From the NCBI GenBank assembly GCA_938014215.1, contig CALLRW010000041.1, positions 62,001-126,000 of the forward strand: DNA of 64,000 bases, given 5' to 3'. The translations under genes were made by a program, and so were the position numbers. Every line of letters starts with the position of its first letter. Position 1 is the stretch's first letter. The notes under the pieces are model-generated. The model ran no database searches. It was not told the DNA's origin and was given only the letters and a program-made list of their open reading frames with translations. The stretch comes from an uncultured Alistipes sp. (lineage in GTDB: Bacteria; Bacteroidota; Bacteroidia; Bacteroidales; Rikenellaceae). This document shows, piece by piece, positions 34,882 to 43,039 of this stretch.

Positions 34882-35553
34882 CTATTTCTGCGTCCGGATC
34901 AGGATGACGCCGTTCCCGCCTCGCACGCCGTACATGTTGTTGCCGCGCAGAAGTTCGACCGAGACGACATCGCGGATATTGATGCTGTTCAGATTTTGCA
35001 CCTCGACGCCGTCACAGAGGATCAGGGCGCCGTTTCCCGAGTTGATCGATCCGATTCCGCGGACGATAAGCTCGCCGTTGAGCATCCGCACGCCGGGCAT
35101 CAGACCGAGGATGGCCGACTGCAGATCGGTATATCCGCGGCGCACCATCTCTTCGCCCGACAGCCGCGAGGAGCTTGATGCATATTCACGCCGCTTGACG
35201 TATCCGAAGCCGCTGTCAATGAGCGCTTCGTCCTCGTCGGACTCCGGGCCGACCTCCAGCCATTTGATACGCAGACTGCGGCGTCCGGCCACGGGAATCT
35301 CCTGCGAGATCCGTTTGTAGGTGACAACGAGTGTATCTGCGGGTCCGACATCGGTCAATCCGAACTGTCCGTCGCGGTTGGCGAACGTGTAGCGTTTGTC
35401 GGCCTTGACGGTGACGCGGGCCCGAATCCCCTTCCCGGCAGAGTCGGTGATCCGACCGTTGAAGGGGATCGGATCGGACGCGGAAGCCTGTTCCTGAGCC
35501 GATGCCATTCCGAGGCTGCCGAGCAGCAACAGGGCGAAAAGTGACTTTTTCAT
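34882..35553 (-). CDS. stand-alone carboxypeptidase-regulatory/TonB-plug protein
   Basis: 223 residues with a signal peptide (MKKSLFALLLLGSLGMASA). A CarboxypepD_reg-like beta domain (FNGRITDSAGKGIRARVTVKAD) is followed by a plug domain of the SusC/TonB-receptor type: LQSAILGLMPGVRM, ELIVRGIGSINSGNGALILCDGVEV, DVVSVELLRGNNMYGVRGGNGVILIRTQK, where the protein stops. The TonB-dependent beta-barrel is absent and the stop falls just where a barrel would begin. Such barrel-less plug proteins occur in Bacteroidetes; function unknown. It could be a decayed receptor, but the intact signal peptide and clean end argue for a real protein. Confidence 0.85.
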   Translation of the reverse strand: MKKSLFALLLLGSLGMASAQEQASASDPIPFNGRITDSAGKGIRARVTVKADKRYTFANRDGQFGLTDVGPADTLVVTYKRISQEIPVAGRRSLRIKWLEVGPESDEDEALIDSGFGYVKRREYASSSSRLSGEEMVRRGYTDLQSAILGLMPGVRMLNGELIVRGIGSINSGNGALILCDGVEVQNLNSINIRDVVSVELLRGNNMYGVRGGNGVILIRTQK

Positions 35554-35845
35554 AGCGTGTCTCGTTTTTGGAAGTCGGGAGATGTATCGGCAAGTTACTA
35601 AAAATTACCGGGAATCGGAATATTCACGCGCTGTTTTGTGATCCGGATCGAGCCGTTTTTCCATGTCTGCCGCTCCGGTTTCCGCGTTACTCCCTCATTT
35701 TCAGTGTACCCCTTCCTCTTCTTTCCCGCCCGTGTTCTTTCCCGCCCGTGCCTTCTTCGGATCCACTTCTTCTCGCCGCTTCACCCGTTCATGACTCATG
35801 CTTTGCCTGTCTCCGGTCCGGGATGCCGTCTCCCTCCCCTCCGGA

Positions 35846-35881
35846 ACGAAAAATCCCGACCTGCAGTCTGCAGATCGGGAT
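35846..35881 (-). terminator. terminator for the fmt operon, 340 bp after fmt
   Basis: ATCCCGA (35853-35859) pairs with TCGGGAT (35875-35881), with an inner CTG/CAG extension. On the minus strand it is followed by TTTTT. It lies beyond the repeat tract, so that tract would be transcribed as 3' UTR. The rest of the 35554-35845 spacer is pyrimidine-rich on the plus strand and holds nothing I recognise. Confidence 0.65.
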
Positions 35882-35964
35882 CATTCAGTCATGGAAGATC
35901 CTACGGAGGCATGGGATACCTCTCTTTTTCGGCCTACCTCTCTTCTCCGCCGCATCTCGCTTCG

Positions 35965-36217
35965 CGGAACCCTCTATTTGCGAATACTTTCCTCGTTACA
36001 GTCCTTTCGCAGTTCCTCTTTCGCAGTTCTCTTTTGTGGCCTCTCTTTTGCGCCCCCCCCCTTTTGCGGTCCTTCTTTTGTAGTTTTCCTTTTGTTGCGG
36101 ACCTCTTTTGTGGCTCCCCCTTTTGCGACCCCCTTTCGCGGCCCCTTTGTGGCTCTCCCCTTTTGCGGCCCCTCTTTCGTGGCCCCCTTCGCGGCCCCCT
36201 TCGCGGCCCCCCGGGAA
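35965..36217 (-). repeat. degenerate tandem array after fmt
   Basis: On the minus strand a unit close to GCCGCAAAAGGGG (13-16 bp) recurs at least a dozen times with drift, from the fmt stop outward. The copies nearest fmt are the most alike. The plus strand shows a C9 run at about 36053-36061. The array is free of stops in more than one frame and gives Lys/Arg/Gly-rich translations that I consider non-coding. Confidence 0.8.
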
Positions 36218-36220
36218 AGG

Positions 36221-37198
36221 CTATTTTTGGAACCGGTAGAGGTTGACGTCGCGCCAGCCGAGCAGCAACTCGCGCACCGGCAACCGCTTCTTGCCGGCGA
36301 TCTGCAGCTCCTCGAGGCGGATCCATCCGTCGGCACACGCCACACGGATCAGGGTCCGGCAGTCACTCTCGACCGTTCCGCACGCCACTCCTTCGTGAGC
36401 CGCGGGCTCAAATTTTGCGGCAAAGATCTTGGCCGTCAGGGACTCTTTGTCCTCGCCGTCACGATACATGGAGGTCCATGCGGCCGGATAGGGCGACAGT
36501 CCGCGGATGAAGTTGATGATCCGCCGGCCGTCGAGCGACCAGTCGATGCGGCAATCCTCCTTGAAGATCTTCGGAGCGGGATGCAGCGTCGATTCGTCAA
36601 CCCCCTGTTGCTCCATGGGGTGAATCTCTCCGGTGGCAATCCGGTCGACAGTCTCCAGTACCAGCCCGGTTCCGACCTGCATCAGCCGGTCGTACATCGT
36701 TCCGATGGTATCCTCCTCGCCGATCGGCACGCGGATCTGCCCGATGATGGCCCCCTTGTCGATCTCGTGGTTCAACAGGAAGGTCGTAACGCCGGTTTCG
36801 TGCTCGCCGTTGATGATGGCCCAGTTGATCGGCGCGGCGCCGCGATACTGGGGCAGCAGCGAGGCGTGGAGGTTGAAGGTCCCCAGCCGGGGCATGGCCC
36901 AGACCACCTCGGGGAGCATGCGGAAGGCGATGACGATCCCCAGATCGGGATCGAGCTTCCGCAGCGCCTCGACGAACTCCGGATCACGCAGCTTGACGGG
37001 CTGCAGCACGGGCAGTCCCAGTTCGCGGGCGGCGATCTTCACGTCGCTTTCGTGCATCCGCTGACCGCGGCCGGCGGGTTTGTCGGGGGTCGTGACGACG
37101 GCGACGACGTTGTATCCGCCGTTGACCAGGGCCCGGAGCGAGGGTACGGCGAACTCGGGCGTACCCATGAAGACGATGCGCAGCTTTTTGGCCTCCAT
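36221..37198 (-). CDS. fmt: methionyl-tRNA formyltransferase
   Basis: 325 residues. Formylates initiator Met-tRNA with 10-formyl-THF. The family start is RIVFMGTPEFAVPSL; the catalytic block is FNLHASLLPQYRGAAPINWAIINGEHETGVT, with the Asn, His and later Asp (IDKGAI) of the formyltransferase site; the C-terminal OB-like domain follows. Last gene of the metal permease-lptG-ribBA-fmt operon; starts 2 bp after ribBA. Its 3' flank is an unusual repeat array. Confidence 0.97.
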   Translation of the reverse strand: MEAKKLRIVFMGTPEFAVPSLRALVNGGYNVVAVVTTPDKPAGRGQRMHESDVKIAARELGLPVLQPVKLRDPEFVEALRKLDPDLGIVIAFRMLPEVVWAMPRLGTFNLHASLLPQYRGAAPINWAIINGEHETGVTTFLLNHEIDKGAIIGQIRVPIGEEDTIGTMYDRLMQVGTGLVLETVDRIATGEIHPMEQQGVDESTLHPAPKIFKEDCRIDWSLDGRRIINFIRGLSPYPAAWTSMYRDGEDKESLTAKIFAAKFEPAAHEGVACGTVESDCRTLIRVACADGWIRLEELQIAGKKRLPVRELLLGWRDVNLYRFQK

Positions 37199-37200
37199 GC

Positions 37201-38424
37201 TCAGTTTTTTTTCAGACCCAGCATGTGGTGCATGCGCTCCTGCTTGGTTTCGAGATAGTGTTCGTTGTAGGGGTTCGGGGCGATGACGATCGGGACGATC
37301 TCGTCGATGCAGAGCCCGTATCCCTCCAGACCGGCCCGCTTGAGGGGGTTGTTCGTCATCAGCCGCATGTGGCGGATGCCCAGCTCGCGGATGATGCTGG
37401 CCCCGACGCCGTAGTCACGCTCATCGGCCTTGAATCCGAGCTTGAGGTTGGCATCAACCGTATCGAAGCCCTCGTCCTGGAGCTTGTAGGCGTGGATCTT
37501 GTTGCAGAGACCGATTCCGCGCCCCTCCTGGTTGAGGTAGATGATGGCACCCTTTCCCTCCTTTTCAATCATCTGCATGGCGCGGTGCAGCTGTTCGCCG
37601 CAGTCGCAGCGGTACGATCCGAAGATGTCGCCCGTGGCGCACGACGAGTGCACGCGCACCAGTACGGGTTCATCCTCCGTCCATTCGCCCTTGGTCAGGG
37701 CGACGTGCTCGACGCCGTTCGACTTCTGGCGGAAGGGCGTGATCTGGAAGTTGCCCCACTCGGTGGGCAGCGGCACGGTGACGCCGCGTTCGATGATCGA
37801 CTCCTGCTTGAGGCGGTAGGCGATCAGCGAGGCGATCGAGATGATCTTCAGCCCGAACTTTTTGGCCTTCTCCACCAGCTGCGGCAGGCGGGCCATCGTA
37901 CCGTCCTCGTTCATGATCTCGATCAGGGCGCCGGCGGGCTGCAGGCCGGCCAGACGGGCCAGATCGACGGCCGCTTCGGTGTGACCCGGACGGCGCAGCA
38001 CCCCCTTTTCGCGGGCGCGCAGCGGATTGATGTGGCCCGGGCGGCCCAGATCGGTGGGTTTGGTGGCGGGGTCGGCCAGGGCGCGGATCGTGGCGGCCCG
38101 GTCGTGGATCGAGACACCCGTCGTGCAGTCGTGTCCCAACAGGTCGACCGTCACCGTGAAGGGGGTCCCGAGCAGTGAGGTGTTGTTCTCCTCCATCATG
38201 TTGAGTCCGAGCTCCTCGCAACGCTTCTCCGAGAGGGGTGCGCAGAGGACGCCGCGACCCTCCTTGAGCATGAAGTTGACGATTTCGGGGGTGATTTTCT
38301 CGGCGGCGATGATGAAATCGCCTTCGTTTTCGCGGTCTTCGTCATCGACAACGATGACGATCTTGCCGTTGCGGAAGTCGTCGATGACCTCCTCTACCGT
38401 GTTCAGTATCGTCTCTTTAGCCAT
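37201..38424 (-). CDS. ribBA: bifunctional 3,4-dihydroxy-2-butanone-4-phosphate synthase / GTP cyclohydrolase II
   Basis: 407 residues from the ATG at 38424 (MAKETILNTVEEVIDDF), overlapping the lptG stop by 8 bp. The N-terminal half is DHBP synthase (VVDDEDRENEGDFI; GHINPLRAREKGVLRRPGHTEAAVDL). The C-terminal half is GTP cyclohydrolase II, with zinc ligands in SSCATGDIFGSYRCDCGEQL and the GTP loop YLNQEGRGIGL. Feeds both branches of riboflavin synthesis. No FMN riboswitch is visible, as expected for an internal operon gene. Confidence 0.96.
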   Translation of the reverse strand: MAKETILNTVEEVIDDFRNGKIVIVVDDEDRENEGDFIIAAEKITPEIVNFMLKEGRGVLCAPLSEKRCEELGLNMMEENNTSLLGTPFTVTVDLLGHDCTTGVSIHDRAATIRALADPATKPTDLGRPGHINPLRAREKGVLRRPGHTEAAVDLARLAGLQPAGALIEIMNEDGTMARLPQLVEKAKKFGLKIISIASLIAYRLKQESIIERGVTVPLPTEWGNFQITPFRQKSNGVEHVALTKGEWTEDEPVLVRVHSSCATGDIFGSYRCDCGEQLHRAMQMIEKEGKGAIIYLNQEGRGIGLCNKIHAYKLQDEGFDTVDANLKLGFKADERDYGVGASIIRELGIRHMRLMTNNPLKRAGLEGYGLCIDEIVPIVIAPNPYNEHYLETKQERMHHMLGLKKN

Positions 38425-39925
38425 TGTGTTTATCGCGTTTTTTGAATTTGATCTTGTTTTTGAATTTTCCGAATCGGGGTCCGGCCCAGGCATCGAACCG
38501 ATCCCTGATGGCTTTCAGCTTGCCGGCATACCAGTCCGTATCGAGCAGCGCCGAGTCGTTCGTGGCCTTGTAGGTGAGGTAGATGGCGATGGGCGTGAGG
38601 ATGAACGTGGAGATCCACATGCCGTAGACGGCATCCCAGGTTCCCTCCTTGGCCATCTTTTCGCCGGTGAGGCTGATGACGTAGTAGATCACGAAGAAGA
38701 TCACCGACACGACCACCGGCAGACCCAGACCTCCGCGGCGGATGATGGCGCCGAGCGGGGCCCCGATCAGGAAGAAGATCAGGATCGAGACCGGGAGTGA
38801 GATCTTGCGATGCCACTCGATTTTCGAGCGGTAGAGCTGGTTGAGGGCCTCCTTGGCGTTTGTTTCGTCGAAGCTGAACATGCCGCGGGAGGATTTGGCC
38901 AATGTGCGGGCTTGATCCCAGACGCGCTCCTTGTCGCGGGTCGAGAGTCCGGGCAGCGAGTCCGTGGCGAGCATGTCGCGGAAGTGGCTTTTGTCGACCT
39001 TCAGACTGTCGGGGACGGGCAGCACCGTGTTGTCGCGCACGAAGATCTGCTCCTTGAGCAGGGGCTCGTAGGAGGTAGTCGTGGCGTCGTTGACCTTGAT
39101 TTCGAGCGAGTCGATGTCGTGCTGCAGCTCGTTGATGTTCTTGGTCTGGGCGTTGGAGAACATGTCGGCGTCGCTGCGGCCCATGGCGAAACCGTCCATC
39201 GGGATGACCTGTTTCTGCAGATCGAACGTATGGTGGCGCAGGGCGCTCTTGGTGAACCACTGGCTGTTTCGGGTCTGCTCGTAGGTCTGGCCGTGGTAGA
39301 GCGTGACGAGCAGGTATTTCTTGTCGTCCGAGAGGCGGATGTAACCCGAGTCGGCGACGATGGTGTTCATGTTTCCGTTGGCGTACCGGTTGTCGTAGAT
39401 CAGCACGTTGGTGAGCAGATGGGTTTCGGGATCCTGGTGGCCGACGCGGATCGACATGTTGTCGATTCCGTTGAAGAAGAGGCCGTCCTGGAATTCGAGG
39501 CTCTGTTTCTGCTGGCGGATGTCGTAGATGATGCTGAACATCTTCTTGTTGGAGTACGGCACGAGGTTGTTCGAGATGAAGAAGCTTCCCACGGCGACGA
39601 TGCCGACGACGACGATCAGCGGTTTGGTGATCTGCACGAGGGACATTCCGGCGGACTTCATGGCCAGCAGCTCGTAGTTTTCACCGAGATTACCCATGGT
39701 CATGATGGCGGCGAGGAGCATCGAGAGGGGCAGGCCCATGGGGATCATGTTGGCCATGGCGTAGGACATCAGTTCGATGATGATGCCGGCGCTGAGGCCT
39801 TTTCCGACCAGCTCGTCGATGTATCGCCACACGAAGTTCATCATCAGCACGAACATGACGATGAAGAACGTGAGGACCATGGGGCCCAGATAGGCTTTCA
39901 GGACGAGTTTATGAATGGTCTTCAT
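38417..39925 (-). CDS. LptF/LptG family permease
   Basis: 502 residues. YjgP/YjgQ-type membrane subunit of the lipopolysaccharide export ABC complex. Three membrane segments at the N-terminus (about residues 15-35, 55-75, 95-120), a large periplasmic domain of about 260 residues, and three more near the C-terminus (about 365-450). It is longer than the E. coli proteins because the periplasmic part is enlarged, as usual in Bacteroidetes. LptF versus LptG cannot be told apart. It overlaps genes on both sides (17 bp with the metal permease, 8 bp with ribBA), so translation is probably coupled. Confidence 0.9.
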   Translation of the reverse strand: MKTIHKLVLKAYLGPMVLTFFIVMFVLMMNFVWRYIDELVGKGLSAGIIIELMSYAMANMIPMGLPLSMLLAAIMTMGNLGENYELLAMKSAGMSLVQITKPLIVVVGIVAVGSFFISNNLVPYSNKKMFSIIYDIRQQKQSLEFQDGLFFNGIDNMSIRVGHQDPETHLLTNVLIYDNRYANGNMNTIVADSGYIRLSDDKKYLLVTLYHGQTYEQTRNSQWFTKSALRHHTFDLQKQVIPMDGFAMGRSDADMFSNAQTKNINELQHDIDSLEIKVNDATTTSYEPLLKEQIFVRDNTVLPVPDSLKVDKSHFRDMLATDSLPGLSTRDKERVWDQARTLAKSSRGMFSFDETNAKEALNQLYRSKIEWHRKISLPVSILIFFLIGAPLGAIIRRGGLGLPVVVSVIFFVIYYVISLTGEKMAKEGTWDAVYGMWISTFILTPIAIYLTYKATNDSALLDTDWYAGKLKAIRDRFDAWAGPRFGKFKNKIKFKKRDKHNG

Positions 39926-40754
39926 GCGCGTGATGCGGTTTTTTGCAGGGCAAAGATAAGATTTTTACCAATATGAGCGCCACGGTCAGCGTAAATATTA
40001 TGGCGGCGCCGGGGGGTACCTCGAGGTGGTAGCTGAGGATCAGGCCGGCGAGGTTTCCGACGACGGCGACGATCGGGGCCGTGAGGGCGATGGTCCGGTA
40101 CGAGCGGGCCAGCGTGTTGACGATCACGACGGGCATTGTCAGCAGCGAGATGAGCAGCACGATGCCCATGATACGGATCGAGAGGACGATGGTCGTGGCG
40201 ACCAGCGCGGCCATGACGTAGGAGATCAGGCGGGTCGGGATGTTCCGGCTCCGGGCGAATTCGCGGTCGAAGGCGACGTACATCACGGGGCGCAGCCACA
40301 GCAGGGCGCCGATGACGACGAGGGCGGTCAGCAGGCCGAGAGCCAGGACGTCACTGTCCGTCACGGTGATGATGCTGCCGAAGAGGTAGGCGGCCAGGTC
40401 TCCGGAGGTGTATCCCGGGCGGAGGCTCATGAAGAGGGCACCGACGGCCATGCCGATGGACCAGATGATCCCGATGGCGGAGTCTTCGCGGATTCGGCCG
40501 CGGCTTCCGGCCCACTCGATGCCGAGGGCCGAGAGGATGGCGAAGATCAGGGCTCCGGCGATGGGGTTTGCGCCGGCCCAGAATGCGATTCCGAGGCCGC
40601 CGAACGAGGCGTGAGTGATTCCGCCGGCGAGGAAGACCATGCGCCGGCAGACGACATAGGTGCCGATCACGCCGCAGGTGATGCCCGAAAGCAGACAGGC
40701 TGCCAGGGCGTTCGAGAGATAGCCGTATTGAAAGACGTCGCTAAAAAATCCCAT
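39909..40754 (-). CDS. metal ABC transporter permease (ZnuB/MntB family)
   Basis: 281 residues with about eight or nine membrane segments. ABC-3 family motif regions include GGITHASFGGLGIAF and VLLISLLTMPVVIVNTLA. The C-terminal tail KKPHHAHEDHS is rich in His and acidic residues, suited to divalent metal. The ATPase and the binding protein are not adjacent in this window. First gene of the operon running to fmt; zinc, manganese or iron as substrate is undecided. Confidence 0.9.
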   Translation of the reverse strand: MGFFSDVFQYGYLSNALAACLLSGITCGVIGTYVVCRRMVFLAGGITHASFGGLGIAFWAGANPIAGALIFAILSALGIEWAGSRGRIREDSAIGIIWSIGMAVGALFMSLRPGYTSGDLAAYLFGSIITVTDSDVLALGLLTALVVIGALLWLRPVMYVAFDREFARSRNIPTRLISYVMAALVATTIVLSIRIMGIVLLISLLTMPVVIVNTLARSYRTIALTAPIVAVVGNLAGLILSYHLEVPPGAAIIFTLTVALILVKILSLPCKKPHHAHEDHS

Positions 40755-40773
40755 GCTTGGTCGGTATTGCGTG

Positions 40774-40781
40774 CAAATTTA
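40774..40781 (-). promoter_or_regulatory. -7 box (TAAATTTG) for the metal permease-fmt operon
   Basis: Exact TAnnTTTG match on the minus strand, 19 bp before the permease start. The divergent mtaB gene has only a weak candidate (TAATTTCG at 40825-40832). Confidence 0.6.
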
Positions 40782-40853
40782 CGCTTTTTTATCGGAAAAG
40801 CCTCCTCCTTTCGGACAGAATTCGTAATTTCGTGGCCGAAAAACAGTGAATTC

Positions 40854-42152
40854 ATGCAACCACGAAGAGTCAATTTTCATACGCTGGGCTGCAAGCTCAA
40901 CTTCTCGGAGTCGTCGACGCTGGCCCGGGAGTTCGAACGGGGCGGATTCGTCCGGGTGGCCCCGACGGCCGATGCAGATATCTGCGTCATCAACAGCTGC
41001 TCCGTGACGGAGCATGCCGATAAGAAGTGCCGCAATCTGATCCGCAAGCTCCATCGCCGCAATCCCGATGCGATCATCGCCGTGACGGGGTGCTACGCTC
41101 AGTTGAAACCGCAGGAGATCGCTCAGATTGAAGGTGTTGATATCGTGTTGAGCAACAACGACAAGGGGGAATTATATAAACGGGTGGTTGAACTCTCTGG
41201 AAAGGGCCATGCGCAGGTTTACAGCTGCGATACCGATTCGCTGACATCGTTCTTCGCGGCCTTCTCGAGCGGCGACCGCACGCGCGCCTTCCTCAAGGTG
41301 CAGGACGGTTGCGACTACTGCTGCTCCTACTGCACGATCCACTATGCCCGCGGTTCGAGCCGCAACATGCCCATTGCCGACCTGGTGGCCGAAGCACGGC
41401 AGATCGCCGCGGCGGGTCAGCGCGAGATTGTCCTCACGGGGGTCAATACGGGCGATTTCGGCCGCTCGACGGGCGAACGGTTCATCGATCTGCTGCGGGC
41501 GCTGGTCGAGGTCGACGGGATCGACCGGTTCCGGATTTCGTCGATCGAACCGAATCTGCTAACGGGCGAAATCATAGAGTTTTGCGCACGTTCACCTAAA
41601 ATGATGCATCACTTCCACGTGCCGCTCCAGAGCGGTTCGGACCGCATCCTCGGACTGATGCGCCGCCGCTACACCACGGCCCGCTATGCCGACCGCATCG
41701 CCTCGATCCGGCGGCTGATGCCCGACGCCTTCATCGGCATCGACGTCATCGTCGGTTTCCCGGGCGAAACGGATGCCGATTTCCGCGCGACGTACGACTT
41801 CCTGGCCGATCTGAAGCCCGCCTTCCTGCACGTCTTCCCCTTCTCGGAGCGCCCCGGTACGCCGGCCGTCGATCTGCCCGGTAAGGTGCAGCCGTCGGTG
41901 GCCACGCAGCGGGTGGCCGAACTCGAGGCGCTGTGCGAACAGCTCCACCGCGACTTCTGCGCCCGGGCCGTCGGGACGGAGGATACGGTCCTCTTCGAAA
42001 GCACGCGCCGCGGAGGCATGATGTTCGGCTTCACGGGCAACTACCGCCGCGTCAAGGCCCCCTACGACCGCTCGCGCGTCAACACGATCTGCCGCGTCAA
42101 ACTCGGCGAGATGGACGATTCTCACGACCTTCTGGGTGAAATCCAGGATTAA
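40854..42152 (+). CDS. mtaB: tRNA (t6A37) C2-methylthiotransferase
   Basis: 432 residues from the ATG at 40854 (MQPRRVNFHTLGCKLNFSES). Radical-SAM methylthiotransferase that makes ms2t6A at position 37 of tRNA. N-terminal UPF0004 cysteines in LGCKLN, NSCSVTEHAD and TGCYAQ; radical-SAM cluster in DGCDYCCSYCTIHYARG (CxxxCxxC with one extra Cys); C-terminal TRAM-like domain from about residue 370. The longer open frame upstream lies over the metal permease on the other strand and is not coding. GCKLN plus ARG features favour MtaB over MiaB or RimO. Confidence 0.93.
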   Translation: MQPRRVNFHTLGCKLNFSESSTLAREFERGGFVRVAPTADADICVINSCSVTEHADKKCRNLIRKLHRRNPDAIIAVTGCYAQLKPQEIAQIEGVDIVLSNNDKGELYKRVVELSGKGHAQVYSCDTDSLTSFFAAFSSGDRTRAFLKVQDGCDYCCSYCTIHYARGSSRNMPIADLVAEARQIAAAGQREIVLTGVNTGDFGRSTGERFIDLLRALVEVDGIDRFRISSIEPNLLTGEIIEFCARSPKMMHHFHVPLQSGSDRILGLMRRRYTTARYADRIASIRRLMPDAFIGIDVIVGFPGETDADFRATYDFLADLKPAFLHVFPFSERPGTPAVDLPGKVQPSVATQRVAELEALCEQLHRDFCARAVGTEDTVLFESTRRGGMMFGFTGNYRRVKAPYDRSRVNTICRVKLGEMDDSHDLLGEIQD

Positions 42153-42157
42153 ATTAC

Positions 42158-42165
42158 TATATTTG
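42158..42165 (+). promoter_or_regulatory. -7 box (TATATTTG) before the 4HB/HAMP-like gene
   Basis: Exact TAnnTTTG match, 6 bp after the mtaB stop and 24 bp before the next start; it likely drives the membrane protein-trkH-SPOR unit. Confidence 0.65.
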
Positions 42166-42188
42166 CGGAAAAGTAATCGATCCAAATC

Positions 42189-43034
42189 ATGACGGGTTTG
42201 CGTAAACGGGTGACGGTGGGTTTTCTGAGTATCGTCTGCCTGCTCTTTTTTTCCGGGATGATCTCCCTGCTCGAACTGGGCCACCTGAGCCGCGATACGG
42301 GCGAAATCCTCAAGGCCAATGCGCGCAATATCGAACTGGCCAAGGAGATGCTCGATGCCGCTCACGAACAGAACGTCGCGCTGATCCGGCTCTCGGTCTT
42401 CGGCGACCGCTCGAGCGACAGCCTCTGCCGGGCCAGCATGGCGCGGCTCGAAAATACGCTGCTCGTGGCGCAGAACGAAGCCCTCGACAAATCGTTCCTC
42501 GATTCGCTGGCCTTCGCAACGACCGAACTGCGTATCGTGACGGACAACTATCTGAACTTCGGTGAGATGCGTTCGTCCGATTCGATGGCTCATACGGGAA
42601 CGGCCGCTCCGGCGGCGCACCACTCCGCGGCGGCCGCGCAGAAAAATGCGCCGGCGGCCGATTCGCTCGGCATCAAGTGGTACAACGAGGAGTACAACGA
42701 ACTCTACGGTCGGCTTACGGCCGCCATCAAGAACTACATGACCTCGACGCAGAGCTCGCTCGCTCCGCGCGCCGAGCAGATGAAGAAGAATGCCTACCGG
42801 GCCGTGACGCCGGTGCTGATCTCCGTGGCGGTGATGATCGCCATCGTGCTGATGCTCTTCTACTTCATGACGATCTACTGCGTTGTGCCCATCGAACGCA
42901 TGAACAAGAGTCTCGCTGACTGGCTCACCTTCCGGATCCCCTTCACGGTGAAGGGCGACCTCAAGGACGAGGTCCTCGAACTCAAGGAGCGTATTGAAAC
43001 GCTCATCAACCAGTCGAAACAAAACAAAGCCTGA
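42189..43034 (+). CDS. 4HB-type sensor-like membrane protein with HAMP-like end, no output domain
   Basis: 281 residues. One membrane segment near the N-terminus (VGFLSIVCLLFFSGMISLL), a largely helical extracytoplasmic region of about 180 residues with an Ala/His-rich insertion (HTGTAAPAAHHSAAAAQ), and a second segment (VTPVLISVAVMIAIVLMLFYFMTIYCVV). The last 55 residues (PIERMNKSLADW ... DEVLELKERIETLI) resemble a HAMP domain. This is the front half of a chemoreceptor or histidine kinase with nothing behind it. It is 5 bp before trkH, so a role in potassium uptake is possible but only inferred. Confidence 0.7.
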   Translation: MTGLRKRVTVGFLSIVCLLFFSGMISLLELGHLSRDTGEILKANARNIELAKEMLDAAHEQNVALIRLSVFGDRSSDSLCRASMARLENTLLVAQNEALDKSFLDSLAFATTELRIVTDNYLNFGEMRSSDSMAHTGTAAPAAHHSAAAAQKNAPAADSLGIKWYNEEYNELYGRLTAAIKNYMTSTQSSLAPRAEQMKKNAYRAVTPVLISVAVMIAIVLMLFYFMTIYCVVPIERMNKSLADWLTFRIPFTVKGDLKDEVLELKERIETLINQSKQNKA

Positions 43035-43039
43035 ACCCG

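Noticed and set aside
35934..36345. Lys/Arg/Gly-rich open frames resembling nucleic-acid-binding proteins after fmt
   Set aside because: They arise because the purine repeat array lacks T on that strand; several frames are open at once and none has a credible start.
40026..40853. 276-codon N-terminal extension of MtaB
   Set aside because: It is antisense to the metal permease gene and crosses the divergent promoter; the family start is the ATG at 40854.
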